In this document: positions 32,515 to 43,509 of the stretch, one piece after another
How positions within the stretch are numbered: the stretch's first letter is position 1
How the letters are laid out: each line of letters starts with the position of its first letter
Translations under genes and position numbers: made by a program
The notes under the pieces: generated by a model
Databases searched by the model: none
What the model saw: the letters and a program-made list of their open reading frames with translations, nothing else
Told to the model about the DNA's origin: nothing
DNA from: Campylobacter concisus
GTDB taxonomy: Bacteria; Campylobacterota; Campylobacteria; Campylobacterales; Campylobacteraceae
DNA length: 64,000 nucleotides
Direction of reading: 5' to 3'
Assembly (NCBI RefSeq): GCF_003048615.2
Contig: NZ_CP049263.1
Location: forward strand, 1,178,001 to 1,242,000

Positions 32515-33168
32515 ATGGATTTTGAGTTTATCGAGAAATTTTACCCCCTTTTTGTAAAGGCTGGGATTCTCACCTGCCAGATCGCCTTTTTAGGGATCGT
32601 TTTTTCTATTTTGATAGGCATTTTTTGCATGGCTGTGAAATTTTACAAGCTAAAATTTCTCTCAAAACTAGTTGATTGCTACGTTGAGCTTTCAAGAAAC
32701 ACGCCGCTTCTTATCCAACTCTTCTTTTTATACTACGGCTTGCCAAAGCTTGGAGTGTCGATGAGCGGCTTTACCTGTGCGGTCGCGGGACTTAGCTTTC
32801 TTGGTGGCAGCTATATGAGCGAGAGCTTTAGACTTGGCTTTGAGGCGGTGAGAAGGTCGCAGATAGAAGCAGGACTTAGCATCGCACTTAGTAAAAATCA
32901 GCTCCTAAGATATGTCATCTTGCCACAAGCCTTTAGCGTGGCTCTGCCAAGCATCAGCGCAAACGTCATATTTTTGCTAAAAGAGACAAGTATCGTTAGT
33001 ATCGTAGCACTTGCTGATCTAGTCTACGTCGCAAAGGATCTCATCGGACTTTACTACAAGACAGACGAGGCGCTTTTTATGCTAGTTATTAGCTATCTTG
33101 TCATCATCTTGCCAGTCTCACTGGCGCTTAGCTACGTCGAAAAAAGGGTGAGAAATGCAAGGAGTTAG
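32515..33168 (+). CDS. Amino-acid ABC transporter permease (subunit 1)
   Basis: A 217-residue inner-membrane permease of the HisM/GlnP type. The family's YVELSRNTPLLIQLFFLYYGLP and EAGLSIALSKNQLLRYVILPQAF (the EAA loop that docks to the ATPase) are clear, the latter around residues 121-143. With the neighbouring permease it forms the heterodimeric channel. Its end overlaps the second permease gene by 14 bases. The system is probably for cysteine because of the CjaA-like binding protein. Confidence 0.94.
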   Translation: MDFEFIEKFYPLFVKAGILTCQIAFLGIVFSILIGIFCMAVKFYKLKFLSKLVDCYVELSRNTPLLIQLFFLYYGLPKLGVSMSGFTCAVAGLSFLGGSYMSESFRLGFEAVRRSQIEAGLSIALSKNQLLRYVILPQAFSVALPSISANVIFLLKETSIVSIVALADLVYVAKDLIGLYYKTDEALFMLVISYLVIILPVSLALSYVEKRVRNARS

Positions 33169-33823
33169 TATATTATTTGACACGCAAAATTTACTAAGGC
33201 TGCTTGAAGGTCTTGTGGTAAGCACTGAAATTTCATTTATCTCGATCATCATCTCCGTTATCGGCGGCCTCATACTTGGCGTTTTGATGAGCATGAAAAA
33301 CAAATTTATCTATTTTGTTTTAAAAATTTGCCTCGAGATCGTTCGTATAATGCCTCAGATCGTCTGGTTATTTTTATTTTATTTTGGCGTTAGCAAGGCT
33401 TTTGATATCCACATCTCAGCATTTACTGCCTCGCTCATCGTCTTTAGCCTTTGGGGCGTTTTTGAGATGATGGATATCGTGCGCGGCGCTATCACCTCGA
33501 TACCAAAGCACCAGTTTGAGTCAGCCGCCTCACTTGGACTTAGTAAATTTCAAATTTACTTTTATGTCATCATCCCGCTTGCCACAAGAAGACTGGTGCC
33601 TGGAGCTGTAAATTTACTAAGCCGTATGATAAAAACGACCTCTATCGTCGTGCTAATCGGCGTTGTGGAGGTGGTCAAAGTCGGCCAGCAGATCATCGAG
33701 CGAAATGTATTTACAAATCCTATGGCGCCATTTTGGATATACACGCTCATATTCTTTTTATATTTTACGATCTGCTATCCAGTCTCAAAACTATCGAAAA
33801 AACTAGAAGAAAAATGGAGCTAA
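33155..33823 (+). CDS. Amino-acid ABC transporter permease (subunit 2)
   Basis: The 222-residue partner permease, starting at ATG 33155 inside the first permease gene. It carries the shorter CLEIVRIMPQIVWLFLFYFGV element and the EAA-like ESAASLGLSKFQIYFYVIIPLA. The ATPase gene begins one base after its stop (TAA then ATG), so the three are translated as a unit. Confidence 0.94.
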   Translation: MQGVSILFDTQNLLRLLEGLVVSTEISFISIIISVIGGLILGVLMSMKNKFIYFVLKICLEIVRIMPQIVWLFLFYFGVSKAFDIHISAFTASLIVFSLWGVFEMMDIVRGAITSIPKHQFESAASLGLSKFQIYFYVIIPLATRRLVPGAVNLLSRMIKTTSIVVLIGVVEVVKVGQQIIERNVFTNPMAPFWIYTLIFFLYFTICYPVSKLSKKLEEKWS

Positions 33824-33824
33824 A

Positions 33825-34562
33825 ATGAGCGAAAATATCTTAGAACTTAAAAAAATCAATAAATTTTATGGAGAGCTTCACGCCTTAAAAGATATAAGTT
33901 TAGAGGTAAAAAGTGGCGAAGTGGTCGTGCTTCTTGGACCATCAGGCTGTGGCAAGAGCACAACTCTTAGGTGCATAAACGGCCTTGAGAGCATAGCAAG
34001 CGGCGAGATCATTATAGACGGCGAAGTGATAGACGCTAAATTTAAAGAGTGGCAAAGGATCCGCCAAAAGGTTGGCATGGTCTTTCAAAGCTACGAGCTC
34101 TTTGATCATATGAACGTCATAGACAACGTCCTTCTTGGGCCTTTAAAGGTGCAAAAAAGAGATAGAGTCGAGGCTGAAAAAACGGCTGATATGTGGCTAA
34201 GCAAGGTTGGGCTACTTGATAAGAAATTTGCTTATCCAAAGGAGCTAAGCGGCGGCCAAAAGCAGCGTATAGCCATCGTTAGAAGCCTTTGTTTAAACCC
34301 TGAGATCATGCTATTTGACGAGGTTACGGCTGCTCTTGATCCAGAGATCGTTAGAGAAGTGCTTGATGTGATACTAAATTTAGCCAAAGATGGCATGACG
34401 ATGCTAATAGTCACCCACGAGATGAGCTTTGCAAGGGCGGTTGCAAATAAGATCGTATTTATGGACGCTGGAGCGATCGTGGAGATAAGCGAGCCAGAGG
34501 AGTTTTTTACTAATCCAAAGAGCGAGCGAGCGAAGAAATTTCTAAATTTATTCTCGTTTTAG
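33825..34562 (+). CDS. Amino-acid ABC transporter ATP-binding protein
   Basis: The 245-residue ATPase of the GlnQ/PebC class. Walker A GPSGCGKST near residue 38, Q-loop VFQSYELFDH, signature LSGGQKQR, Walker B IMLFDEVTAALDPE and the switch histidine in IVTHEMSFA are all intact. It energises the two permeases encoded directly upstream. A gap of 91 bases with a hairpin precedes the binding-protein gene. Confidence 0.95.
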   Translation: MSENILELKKINKFYGELHALKDISLEVKSGEVVVLLGPSGCGKSTTLRCINGLESIASGEIIIDGEVIDAKFKEWQRIRQKVGMVFQSYELFDHMNVIDNVLLGPLKVQKRDRVEAEKTADMWLSKVGLLDKKFAYPKELSGGQKQRIAIVRSLCLNPEIMLFDEVTAALDPEIVREVLDVILNLAKDGMTMLIVTHEMSFARAVANKIVFMDAGAIVEISEPEEFFTNPKSERAKKFLNLFSF

Positions 34563-34603
34563 AAAAAATAAGAGATAATTTGCCGTTTTTTCAAAATGCG
34601 TTT

Positions 34604-34624
34604 AGAGCGAGATTTGGTCGCTCT
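34604..34624 (+). terminator. Hairpin between the ATPase and CjaA-like genes
   Basis: AGAGCGA (34604-34610) and TCGCTCT (34618-34624) are perfect inverted copies followed by TATTTACTAAATTTTT. Possibly a leaky terminator or 5' stabiliser that sets the binding protein apart from the membrane subunits. Confidence 0.5.
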
Positions 34625-34653
34625 TATTTACTAAATTTTTCAAAGGAGAAAGA

Positions 34654-35511
34654 GTGAGAAAATTTAAATTTTTCTTATTAGCATTAGTCGCTACCGTCTT
34701 TCTAACGGGTTGTGGTGATGACAAAGGTGCGGACAAAGTAGCCGCTTCAAACCAAGCTGATACAATCGCAAAGATCAAAGAGCGTGGATATATAAGGATA
34801 GGTGTTTTCAGTGACAAACCGCCATTTGGCTACGTCGATAAAGACGGTAAAAACCAAGGCTATGACATCTACTTTGCAAAACGCATCGCAAAAGACTTAC
34901 TTGGCGATGAGAGCAAGGTTAAATTTGAGCTAGTCGAAGCTGCTGGCAGGGTTGAAGTGCTCACAGCTGACAAGGTCGATATCACGCTTGCAAATTTCAC
35001 AAAGACGCCTGAGCGCGCGCAAGTTGTTGATTTTGCGCTTCCATATATGAAGGTCTCACTTGGCATCGTTAGCCCAGAGGGCGCTGTGATAAAGAGCGTC
35101 GATGAGCTAAAAGATAAAACTTTAATCGTCAATAAAGGCACAACAGCGGACGCATTTTTTACGAAAAATTATCCTAATATCAAGCTTTTAAAGTATGATC
35201 AAAACACCGAAACTTTCGCGGCTTTAGTTGATAAAAGGGGTGCTGCTCTAGCGCATGATAACGCCCTACTTTTTGCCTGGGCGAAAGAGACTCCTGGCTT
35301 TGTCGTAGGCGTTGAGGCGCTTGGCGATGTGGATGTGATAGCTCCAGCTGTCAAAAAAGGCAACAAAGCCTTGCTTGATTGGCTAAATAACGAGATCATC
35401 GAGCTTGAAAAAGAAAATTTCTTCCACAAAGACTATGACGCAACGCTAAAACCGATCTATGGCGACAGCGTAAATCCTGAATCTCTAGTCGTCGAAGGCG
35501 GCAAACTCTAA
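34654..35511 (+). CDS. cjaA: CjaA-like cysteine-binding lipoprotein
   Basis: The 285-residue protein starts at GTG 34654 after AAAGGAGAAAGA. A lipoprotein signal ends in FLTGC (C20). The mature part matches C. jejuni CjaA, as I remember it: IRIGVFSDKPPFGYVDKDG, NQGYDIYFAKRIAKDLLGDE, KVDITLANFTKTPERAQVVDF and NKGTTADAFFTKNYPNIK. CjaA is an immunodominant surface-associated lipoprotein that binds cysteine. The three preceding genes encode the rest of the importer. Cysteine preference is inferred from the similarity. Confidence 0.93.
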   Translation: MRKFKFFLLALVATVFLTGCGDDKGADKVAASNQADTIAKIKERGYIRIGVFSDKPPFGYVDKDGKNQGYDIYFAKRIAKDLLGDESKVKFELVEAAGRVEVLTADKVDITLANFTKTPERAQVVDFALPYMKVSLGIVSPEGAVIKSVDELKDKTLIVNKGTTADAFFTKNYPNIKLLKYDQNTETFAALVDKRGAALAHDNALLFAWAKETPGFVVGVEALGDVDVIAPAVKKGNKALLDWLNNEIIELEKENFFHKDYDATLKPIYGDSVNPESLVVEGGKL

Positions 35512-35522
35512 ATTCAAAGTGA

Positions 35523-35846
35523 GTGATCATAGTGAATGAATTTAATGAATATGTTCGCGATAGATTTTCTGAATTCGGCGATATTGTCATAAAATCCATG
35601 ATGGGTGGATACCTTGTATATTTTAACGGTAAACTGATAGGTGACATTTGTAATAATGAACTGTTTTTAAAGAGAACGCCGACATCGGACAGACTTCTTG
35701 CAGACTCAGAACTACGTTATCCTTATAATGGCTCAAAGACGTTAATGCATGTATTCGAGAAATTTGAGGATGCGAATTTGATTGGAGAATTGTTGCGCGG
35801 CATGTATGCGGAACTGCCCGAAAAGAAACCAGCAAAAGCCAGATAA
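35523..35846 (+). CDS. TfoX/Sxy N-terminal domain protein, likely acquired
   Basis: The product is 107 residues from GTG 35523 (GTG 35532 is an alternative; neither has a good ribosome binding site). It matches the TfoX N-terminal domain: IKSMMGGYLVYFNGKLIGDI, NELFLKRTP and the LLRGMYAELP end. TfoX/Sxy affects competence in some proteobacteria, but small free-standing domains like this have no known role. Base use differs from its neighbours (fewer TTTAAA-type codons, more CGG, CGC, CCG), and it sits alone between the ABC operon and a convergent gene, which suggests horizontal transfer. Confidence 0.82.
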   Translation: MIIVNEFNEYVRDRFSEFGDIVIKSMMGGYLVYFNGKLIGDICNNELFLKRTPTSDRLLADSELRYPYNGSKTLMHVFEKFEDANLIGELLRGMYAELPEKKPAKAR

Positions 35847-35870
35847 GTTGGATGTTTAAATAAAAATTTG

Positions 35871-35908
35871 AAAAGCATTTTGGAGTAAATTTAGCCCAAA
35901 ATGCTTTT
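35871..35908. terminator. Bidirectional terminator
   Basis: AAAAGCATTTTGG (35871-35883) and CCAAAATGCTTTT (35896-35908) are perfect 13-base inverted copies around a 12-base loop, between convergent genes. Confidence 0.8.
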
Positions 35909-35913
35909 ATTGG

Positions 35914-37281
35914 CTACATCAAGCTCTTTAGTAAATTTGTCACTTTTTGCTCGATCTCTTTTAGAAATTCCTTACTCTTTGCTTCAAATCTAGTGACGAT
36001 AACTGGCGTTGTATTTGACGCACGCACAAGCGCCCAGCCATTTTCAAACTGAATCCTAATGCCATCAATATCAATGATATTTTTTATCCTTGGCAGGTCA
36101 CAACCCTCGTTTTTCACGCACTCTTTTAGCTTAGCAACTATCTTAAATTTAGCCTCATCAGTCGTCTTTATCTTGATCTCATCGGTGCTAAAGACAAGTG
36201 GCATCTTATCAAGCTCGCCGTCAAGATCAAAGCCTTTATGCACTAGCTCAAGCACTCTCATCATCGCATAAAGTGCATCGTCAAAGCCAAAATAGCGCTC
36301 TTTAAAGAAGATATGGCCGCTAACTTCAGCCGCAAGATCTACGTTTAGCTCTTTCATCATTTTTTTGATGTTGCTGTGTCCGGTCTTACCCATGAAAACT
36401 TCGCCGATTTTTGCGATCTCATCGTACATATTTTGTGAGCATTTTACCTCGCCAAGCACCTTTGGATGATCCATATTTAGCGCATAAAGATAGGCTAGTT
36501 CATCGCCTTTTATATCTCTTTTTGGCGTTATAACTGCGATCCTGTCGCCATCTCCGTCAAAGCCAAATCCAAGGTCAAATTCTTTCTTTTCAATGAGCGA
36601 AAATATCTCTTTTAAATTCTCTTTTTCGCTTGGGTCTGGGTGGTGATTTGGGAAATTTCCGTCTGGATCTTCATATAAAATTTTTGCATTTAGTCCAAGT
36701 GCCTTGACGATAGGCACCAAGCTCACACCTACAGCACCATTTGCGCAGTCGATGACAAAAGGCTTTTTGAAATTTTTAAGCTCACTAAATTCTTTTACAA
36801 AAAACTCAACGTATTTTTCTAAGATGTTAAATTTCTCACAGCTCTCATCGTCTGCTATTTGCTCACCAGAGGCGATTATCTCATTCACCTTGTCTTTTAA
36901 AATTTGCAGGTCTTTGCCAAAAAAACTATCCTTTTTGATAGTGATCTTAAAGCCATTATAGTCTTTTGGATTGTGAGAGCCCGTGATCATGATGTTTGCG
37001 TCAAAATAATCAGCATAAACGCTAAAGTAGCCAACAGGAGTTGGTAGCAAGCCGATGCTATAAATTTTAAAGCCACCAGCCTTATTTAGACCACTTAGCA
37101 GATACCTAAAAAGCGTGCTAGCACTTAGCCTTGCGTCAAAGCCAACGCTTAAAGTTTTCACGCCAAATTCGTTAAATTTCTTACCCAAAGCAAGCCCTAT
37201 AGCCTTGACACTGTCCTCTGTCAAGTCTTTTTCAAAAATGCCGCGGATGTCGTATTCTCTAAAAATTTCATCATATTTCAT
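35914..37281 (-). CDS. manB: Phosphomannomutase/phosphoglucomutase
   Basis: The 455-residue alpha-D-phosphohexomutase has the active-site serine loop TGSHNP (S102), the metal loop FGFDGDGDRIAV near 240, the sugar-binding AEVSGHIFF loop and the phosphate-binding RASNTTPVIVTRFEAK near the end. It interconverts hexose 1- and 6-phosphates for polysaccharide and glycan precursors. Length is typical for the ManB/AlgC type. It is alone on the minus strand; 128 bases upstream lie the groEL terminator and AT-rich sequence. Confidence 0.93.
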   Translation of the reverse strand: MKYDEIFREYDIRGIFEKDLTEDSVKAIGLALGKKFNEFGVKTLSVGFDARLSASTLFRYLLSGLNKAGGFKIYSIGLLPTPVGYFSVYADYFDANIMITGSHNPKDYNGFKITIKKDSFFGKDLQILKDKVNEIIASGEQIADDESCEKFNILEKYVEFFVKEFSELKNFKKPFVIDCANGAVGVSLVPIVKALGLNAKILYEDPDGNFPNHHPDPSEKENLKEIFSLIEKKEFDLGFGFDGDGDRIAVITPKRDIKGDELAYLYALNMDHPKVLGEVKCSQNMYDEIAKIGEVFMGKTGHSNIKKMMKELNVDLAAEVSGHIFFKERYFGFDDALYAMMRVLELVHKGFDLDGELDKMPLVFSTDEIKIKTTDEAKFKIVAKLKECVKNEGCDLPRIKNIIDIDGIRIQFENGWALVRASNTTPVIVTRFEAKSKEFLKEIEQKVTNLLKSLM

Positions 37282-37377
37282 TGTAAATTCTCCCTAAAAG
37301 AATGCAAAAATGATACAAGAATAAATTTAAAAAGGAGTAAATAATTTTATAAATTTAGTGAGGTTAAAATTTAAATT

Positions 37378-37399
37378 CGAGCTAGAAAGCTCTAGCTCG
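37378..37399 (-). terminator. Terminator of groESL
   Basis: CGAGCTAGA (37378-37386) and TCTAGCTCG (37391-37399) form a perfect stem with a 4-base loop, followed on the minus strand by AATTTAAATTTT. Confidence 0.8.
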
Positions 37400-37409
37400 A
37401 AAAGGGCTG

Positions 37410-39056
<1,647 letters not shown>

Positions 39057-39061
39057 TTAAA

Positions 39062-39322
39062 TTATTTAATCACGCCTAAAATGTCGTCGATGTTTAAAAC
39101 AAGATATGTTTTATCATCTAAATTTACTTCAGTGCCAGCGTATTTAGCAAATACTACTTTTTCGCCAACTTTTACGCCCTCAGCTTCAGCGCCAACTGCT
39201 TTTACCTCGCCGCTTAAAGGTTTTTCTTTTGCGTTATCAGGTATAATTATGCCCGAAGCTGTCGTCTTTGTCTCTTCTACGCGTTCGACTAGGACACGCT
39301 TGCCTAATGGTTGAAAGTTCAT
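39062..39322 (-). CDS. groES: Co-chaperonin GroES (10 kDa)
   Basis: The 86-residue lid of the GroEL chamber. [16 protein letters not shown], the mobile loop [18 protein letters not shown] and the C-terminal ILGVIK are typical. ATG 39322 follows AAAAGGATGAAC. First gene of groESL, with an HrcA operator about 30 bases upstream. Confidence 0.98.
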   Translation of the reverse strand: MNFQPLGKRVLVERVEETKTTASGIIIPDNAKEKPLSGEVKAVGAEAEGVKVGEKVVFAKYAGTEVNLDDKTYLVLNIDDILGVIK

Positions 39323-39351
39323 TGTTCATCCTTTTAGTTTAATTGTCTTTT

Positions 39352-39378
39352 TTAGCACTCTTTATTTTTGAGTGATGA
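39352..39378. promoter_or_regulatory. CIRCE element (HrcA operator) of groESL
   Basis: TTAGCACTC (39352-39360), nine bases, then GAGTGATGA (39370-39378). The consensus is TTAGCACTC-N9-GAGTGCTAA; the left arm is perfect and the right arm has two mismatches. HrcA repressor should bind here and release on heat shock. Confidence 0.85.
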
Positions 39379-39490
39379 AATCCTAGCATTTTTTTCTGAA
39401 AAAGTCAATAATTTATAGCAAATTTAATTAAACCTTTAGTCCATTTGACTAAAGTTTCGTGATATATAAAACTAAATATAAAGGAATTTT

Positions 39491-42031
39491 ATGAAAAAAG
39501 TAACTTACATAGTTGGCGCGCTTGTGCTCATAGTAGCTTGCATCTTTGGCTTTATCTTTAGCTCTTTTGGCAATAAATTTATAGCCAGTAAAATAGAAAA
39601 AGAGGCGCTAGCTCGTGGTATCGATATCAAATTTAAAGATTTTAACCTTGGTTTTAGCACCTTAAATTTAGAAGCGACAGTGATGAACGCCATAAATTTA
39701 AAGGCAAATGGCGATCTATCCTTGCTTGCTCAAAGTATGAGCTTAAACATAGATATAAACGCCAACAAGGCAAAGGCTAGCGAGCTTGGGCTAAAAAAGG
39801 ACGTCGCGCTTAAAGCAAACGTGGCTGGTAAATTTAGCGACTTCAAGCTAACAGCAACCGGCACGGCGCTTGGTTCAAACATAAATTTAAACGCAAATTT
39901 AAAAGACTACCTGCCAAAAGCTCTAAATCTTGACGCTAAAAATATCGAACTCTCCGAGATATCAGCTCTTGCTAAAAAGCCAAATTTAGCTAGCGGTAAG
40001 CTTGATCTAACGAGCAATATGCAAGGAGTTGATGAGAAAAATGAGCCCATCATAAACGCTCAAATTTTAGCAAGCGATGCAGCGATAAACAAAGAAATTC
40101 TTAAAAACGAATTTGGGCTAAATTTAGCAAAAGATATAAACTTTAAAGGCGGTATAAATGCTAAATTTGCAAATGAAAAAGTGAGCGCAAAAACCATCAT
40201 CATCGCACCTGAAGCCACTTTAAAAGCAAACGAGACGACTTATGATCTAGCTAGTAAAAATTTAAAGAGTGACTTTTTGCTAAATGTGCCTGATCTTGCC
40301 CTTTTTGGCAAGCTCTTAGGCGAGCAACTAAGCGGCGCAGTGGATGCAAACGGCGAAATTACAATGCAAGAAAATGCTCTTAAAAACCTAAAAGCTGAGA
40401 TAAACGGGCTTGGTGGCAAGATAAATGCAAATTTCGATAGCAAAAACTTAGCACTAAATGCAGCTAACATCAAGCTAAAAGAGCTTCTAGCGCTTGCCTT
40501 GCAGCCTAACTACGCAGATGGGCAGATAAATTTAAAAGCAAATTTTAGCGGCTTTGATGAGCTAAAAAAGCTTGCAGGCGAGGCTAAATTTGAGATAAAA
40601 AACGGCCTTATAGATAAAGGGCTTGCAAAGCTTAAAAATGCGGCTAAATTTGAGATAAAAGGCGGCGCAACAGCAAAAGGTGAGCTTGTAAATTTTGACG
40701 CAAATGTACTTAGCGACCTTGGCGAGCTAAAGGATGTAAAGGGCGTTTATGACCTAAAAAACAGCCAAATTTTTAGCAAATTTGCCCTGCTCATTAGCGA
40801 CCCTGAGAAATTTAAAGCGGTTAGTGGCTTTGAGGTTGGCTCAAAGATGGCGCTTGCGGGCGATGTGAAGGTTAAAGAGAGCAAGATAGATGAGCTAAAT
40901 TTAGGCGGCGATGCCTTTGCTGGCAAGCTAAACGCCACCATAAAAAATGAAAATCTTGATCTTAGTCTAAAAGAGGCGCAGCTAGGAGAAATTTTAGCAC
41001 TTAGCGGCAACGACAGGCTGGCAAATGCTAAGACAAATGTCCAAGCAAAGGGGCAAAATATCTTTAGCAAAAGTCCAAGCGTCACCGCAACGATCGCTTT
41101 AAATGATGGTAAATTTAACGCCGCAGCGCTTAGCAAAATGCTTGATAAAAAATTCCCAGAAAACGAGAAATTTAGCTCAAATTTGAGCCTAGACTATAAA
41201 GGCGACATAGCAAAATTTAGCGGCGACTTTCTTAGCTCGCTAGCTGATATAAAGGGCATAGATGGTAGTTTTGACGTGGGCAAAAGCACGCTAAGCTTAA
41301 AGCTTCAAGCGGTAGTTTCAGAGCTAAATAAGCTTGCGTTTTTAGCTGGCCGCGAGCTTCACGGTAAATTTGCAGCCCTAGTAACGGCGAACGGCAAAGT
41401 GGATGATCTAAGCGTGAAAGCCACTTCTGATGATCTATTTAAGGGCAAGTTAGAGGCAAACTACAAAGGTGGCGCGCTTGATGCGGTGCTAAAAAACTTT
41501 GAGGTCAAAGGGCTAACGCAGACTTTGGGGTTAGAGCATCTTTATGACGGCAACGGCGATGCTAAATTTGACTACGAAACAAAGCAAAAGCTCGGTAAAT
41601 TTGATATCTTGCTAAAAGAAGGTCACCTAGCCAGCACAAATCTCACAAACAATATAAAAATCTTCACCGGCAAGGACATCACAAAAGAAATTTATAAAGA
41701 CGGCAAAATTTACGGCGATATAAAGGGAGATAACGTCGTTTTTAACGTAAATTTAAGCTCGCCAAAGAGCGATATAAAGGTTACAGGCGGCACTTATAAT
41801 ACCGCGACAAAAATGCTTAACGCGCCACTTGTTTGCAGGCTAGAAAAGACCGATCTAAACGTGCAAATCTCAGGCACGACAGACAAGCTAAAATACGACG
41901 TCAGGTCGCAATATCTTGAAAATAAGGTCAAAAAAGAGATAGGTAGATTTTTAGATAAAAAGCTTGGCAAAGATGATGACGCAAGCGGCGAAAAACAAAA
42001 TTTAAAGGGGCTTTTAAAAGGGCTATTTTAG
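39491..42031 (+). CDS. AsmA-like inner-membrane protein
   Basis: An 846-residue protein with an N-terminal membrane helix (VGALVLIVACIFGFIFSSFG) and a long periplasmic beta-rich part, the layout of AsmA-like proteins that help carry lipids between membranes or control outer-membrane assembly. Internal repeats are visible: a strand pair, then I-x-L-x-E-(I/L)-x-AL-x(3)-P-N-x-A-x-G-x-(L/I)-x-L, at about 155, 337 and 495. The end (KTDLNVQISGTTDKLKYDV) resembles AsmA C-termini. ATG 39491 follows AAGGAA, and the gene is directly followed by the MFS gene. Charged and low-complexity (K, N, D, A) composition makes fine family assignment uncertain. Confidence 0.75.
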   Translation: MKKVTYIVGALVLIVACIFGFIFSSFGNKFIASKIEKEALARGIDIKFKDFNLGFSTLNLEATVMNAINLKANGDLSLLAQSMSLNIDINANKAKASELGLKKDVALKANVAGKFSDFKLTATGTALGSNINLNANLKDYLPKALNLDAKNIELSEISALAKKPNLASGKLDLTSNMQGVDEKNEPIINAQILASDAAINKEILKNEFGLNLAKDINFKGGINAKFANEKVSAKTIIIAPEATLKANETTYDLASKNLKSDFLLNVPDLALFGKLLGEQLSGAVDANGEITMQENALKNLKAEINGLGGKINANFDSKNLALNAANIKLKELLALALQPNYADGQINLKANFSGFDELKKLAGEAKFEIKNGLIDKGLAKLKNAAKFEIKGGATAKGELVNFDANVLSDLGELKDVKGVYDLKNSQIFSKFALLISDPEKFKAVSGFEVGSKMALAGDVKVKESKIDELNLGGDAFAGKLNATIKNENLDLSLKEAQLGEILALSGNDRLANAKTNVQAKGQNIFSKSPSVTATIALNDGKFNAAALSKMLDKKFPENEKFSSNLSLDYKGDIAKFSGDFLSSLADIKGIDGSFDVGKSTLSLKLQAVVSELNKLAFLAGRELHGKFAALVTANGKVDDLSVKATSDDLFKGKLEANYKGGALDAVLKNFEVKGLTQTLGLEHLYDGNGDAKFDYETKQKLGKFDILLKEGHLASTNLTNNIKIFTGKDITKEIYKDGKIYGDIKGDNVVFNVNLSSPKSDIKVTGGTYNTATKMLNAPLVCRLEKTDLNVQISGTTDKLKYDVRSQYLENKVKKEIGRFLDKKLGKDDDASGEKQNLKGLLKGLF

Positions 42032-43192
42032 ATGAAAAAGGCGGAAAATTTAAAGTATCTAATGGGGCTTGGGCACTTTTGTAGCGACATAAACCAAAGC
42101 GCGCTTGGTGCGATGCTGCCCTTTTTCATCGCGAGCTACCACTACGACTACGCCACAGCCGCCTCGCTCGTGACCGCCACAAATTTAGCAAGCTCGCTCA
42201 TCCAACCGCTTATCGGCCGCCTAAGCGACAAAAAAGAGCTTCCCTATGTCATCCCGCTTGGGCTACTTTTGGCAGGCGGGGGCATGAGTCTAACTGGCTT
42301 TGTGACAAATTACTACATCATCCTAGTTTGCGTGATGATAAGCGGTATCGGCGCCGCGCTCTTTCACCCAAGTGCCGCAAGGATCGTAAACTACGCCTCA
42401 AACGCCAAAAATAGAGCCAAAAGCATAAGCATATTTTCATTTGGTGGCAACGTGGGCTTTGCGGTTGGACCCATTTTAGTCGCCGTTTTTGTGGGAAATT
42501 TTGGACTAAAAGGGACGTTAATTTTCATAATCCCTCAAATTTTGCTAACAATTTTATACCTTAAAAAAGGCAAATTTATAAAAGCGCTAGAAGGCAATCA
42601 CAAAAAGCAAATTTCACAAAAAACAAGCGCCCTAAAAGACGATCTGGGCGCGTTTTTGAGGCTTTGTCTGTGTATATTTTCACGCTCGATCGTCGCTTTT
42701 GGCTTTGCAGCATTTTTTAGCATCTATCTCATCAAAATTTTTGGTCTTAGCAAAGAGGCTGCAAATGTAAATTTAAGTATTTTTTTTGCTGCAGGTGCGA
42801 TCTCTACGCTATTTGGTGGAGCGCTAGCTGATAGATACGGCTTAGTTAGGCTCATCAAAATAAGCCTAAGCATCGCCGCGCCGCTAGTCGTGCTAATGCT
42901 CTTTATCGACAGCTACGCACTATTTCTCGTGGCCTCCATATGCGTAAGCGCCTGCATCAGCCTATCTTTTAGCCCCTCTATCGCCCTTGCACAGCTTTAT
43001 CTGCCAAATCAAATCGGCCTAGCCTCAGGCGTAACGCTTGGGCTTAGCATCACAATCGGCGGTATATTCGCAACGGTCATCGGCAAGATCGCTGACATCT
43101 TTAGCCTAACGCACTCATTTTACTTTATCGCCGCAGTATCGCTCATCTGCGCAGTGTCGAGCTACTTTTTAAAGCCAGTCAGTAGAACTTAA
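42032..43192 (+). CDS. MFS transporter, fosmidomycin-resistance (Fsr) type
   Basis: A 386-residue carrier with twelve membrane helices. GLGHFCSDINQSALGAMLPFF at the start and GIGAALFHPSAARIVNYAS near 110 are typical of Fsr-type MFS exporters, as is FGGNVGFAVGPILVA. The family exports fosmidomycin or related compounds; natural substrates are unknown. Its ATG directly follows the stop of the AsmA-like gene (TAG-ATG), so they are co-translated. Confidence 0.9.
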   Translation: MKKAENLKYLMGLGHFCSDINQSALGAMLPFFIASYHYDYATAASLVTATNLASSLIQPLIGRLSDKKELPYVIPLGLLLAGGGMSLTGFVTNYYIILVCVMISGIGAALFHPSAARIVNYASNAKNRAKSISIFSFGGNVGFAVGPILVAVFVGNFGLKGTLIFIIPQILLTILYLKKGKFIKALEGNHKKQISQKTSALKDDLGAFLRLCLCIFSRSIVAFGFAAFFSIYLIKIFGLSKEAANVNLSIFFAAGAISTLFGGALADRYGLVRLIKISLSIAAPLVVLMLFIDSYALFLVASICVSACISLSFSPSIALAQLYLPNQIGLASGVTLGLSITIGGIFATVIGKIADIFSLTHSFYFIAAVSLICAVSSYFLKPVSRT

Positions 43193-43269
43193 ATTTATAT
43201 CCCCTGCTTCATTTTTATACAAAAAATTAAGTAATGAAATTTGCGAGTAAATTTTAATTCCTACTTGTT

Positions 43270-43505
43270 TTTCCATACTCACAACGAGACTTCGATACGA
43301 GGAAACAAGGCGAAATTTTACGATACAAAGGGGCATACATATAGTATGTGACTGCAGTAGAGTGAAATTTCAACGACGTATAGCAGAAAAAGACAAATCG
43401 CAAAAGACAAGAAAATTTTTGTTTCAGACAAGGCGGATGAGCAAAAACGAGGGAGCGTATATATGATACGTGACCGAAGTTTGAAGCGATATCCAACGCA
43501 GTATA
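43270..43505. repeat. Two tandem copies of a 123-base intergenic repeat
   Basis: Copy 1 has ACAAGGCG at 43305, the palindrome CATAC-ATATA-GTATG at 43334-43348 followed by TGACTG, and CAACGACGTATA at 43371. Copy 2 has ACAAGGCG at 43428, CGTAT-ATATG-ATACG at 43456-43470 followed by TGACCG, and CAACGCAGTATA at 43494. The offsets are 122-123 bases. The stretch 43193-43269 before it is AT-rich without a gene. Confidence 0.75.
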
Positions 43506-43509
43506 AAAC

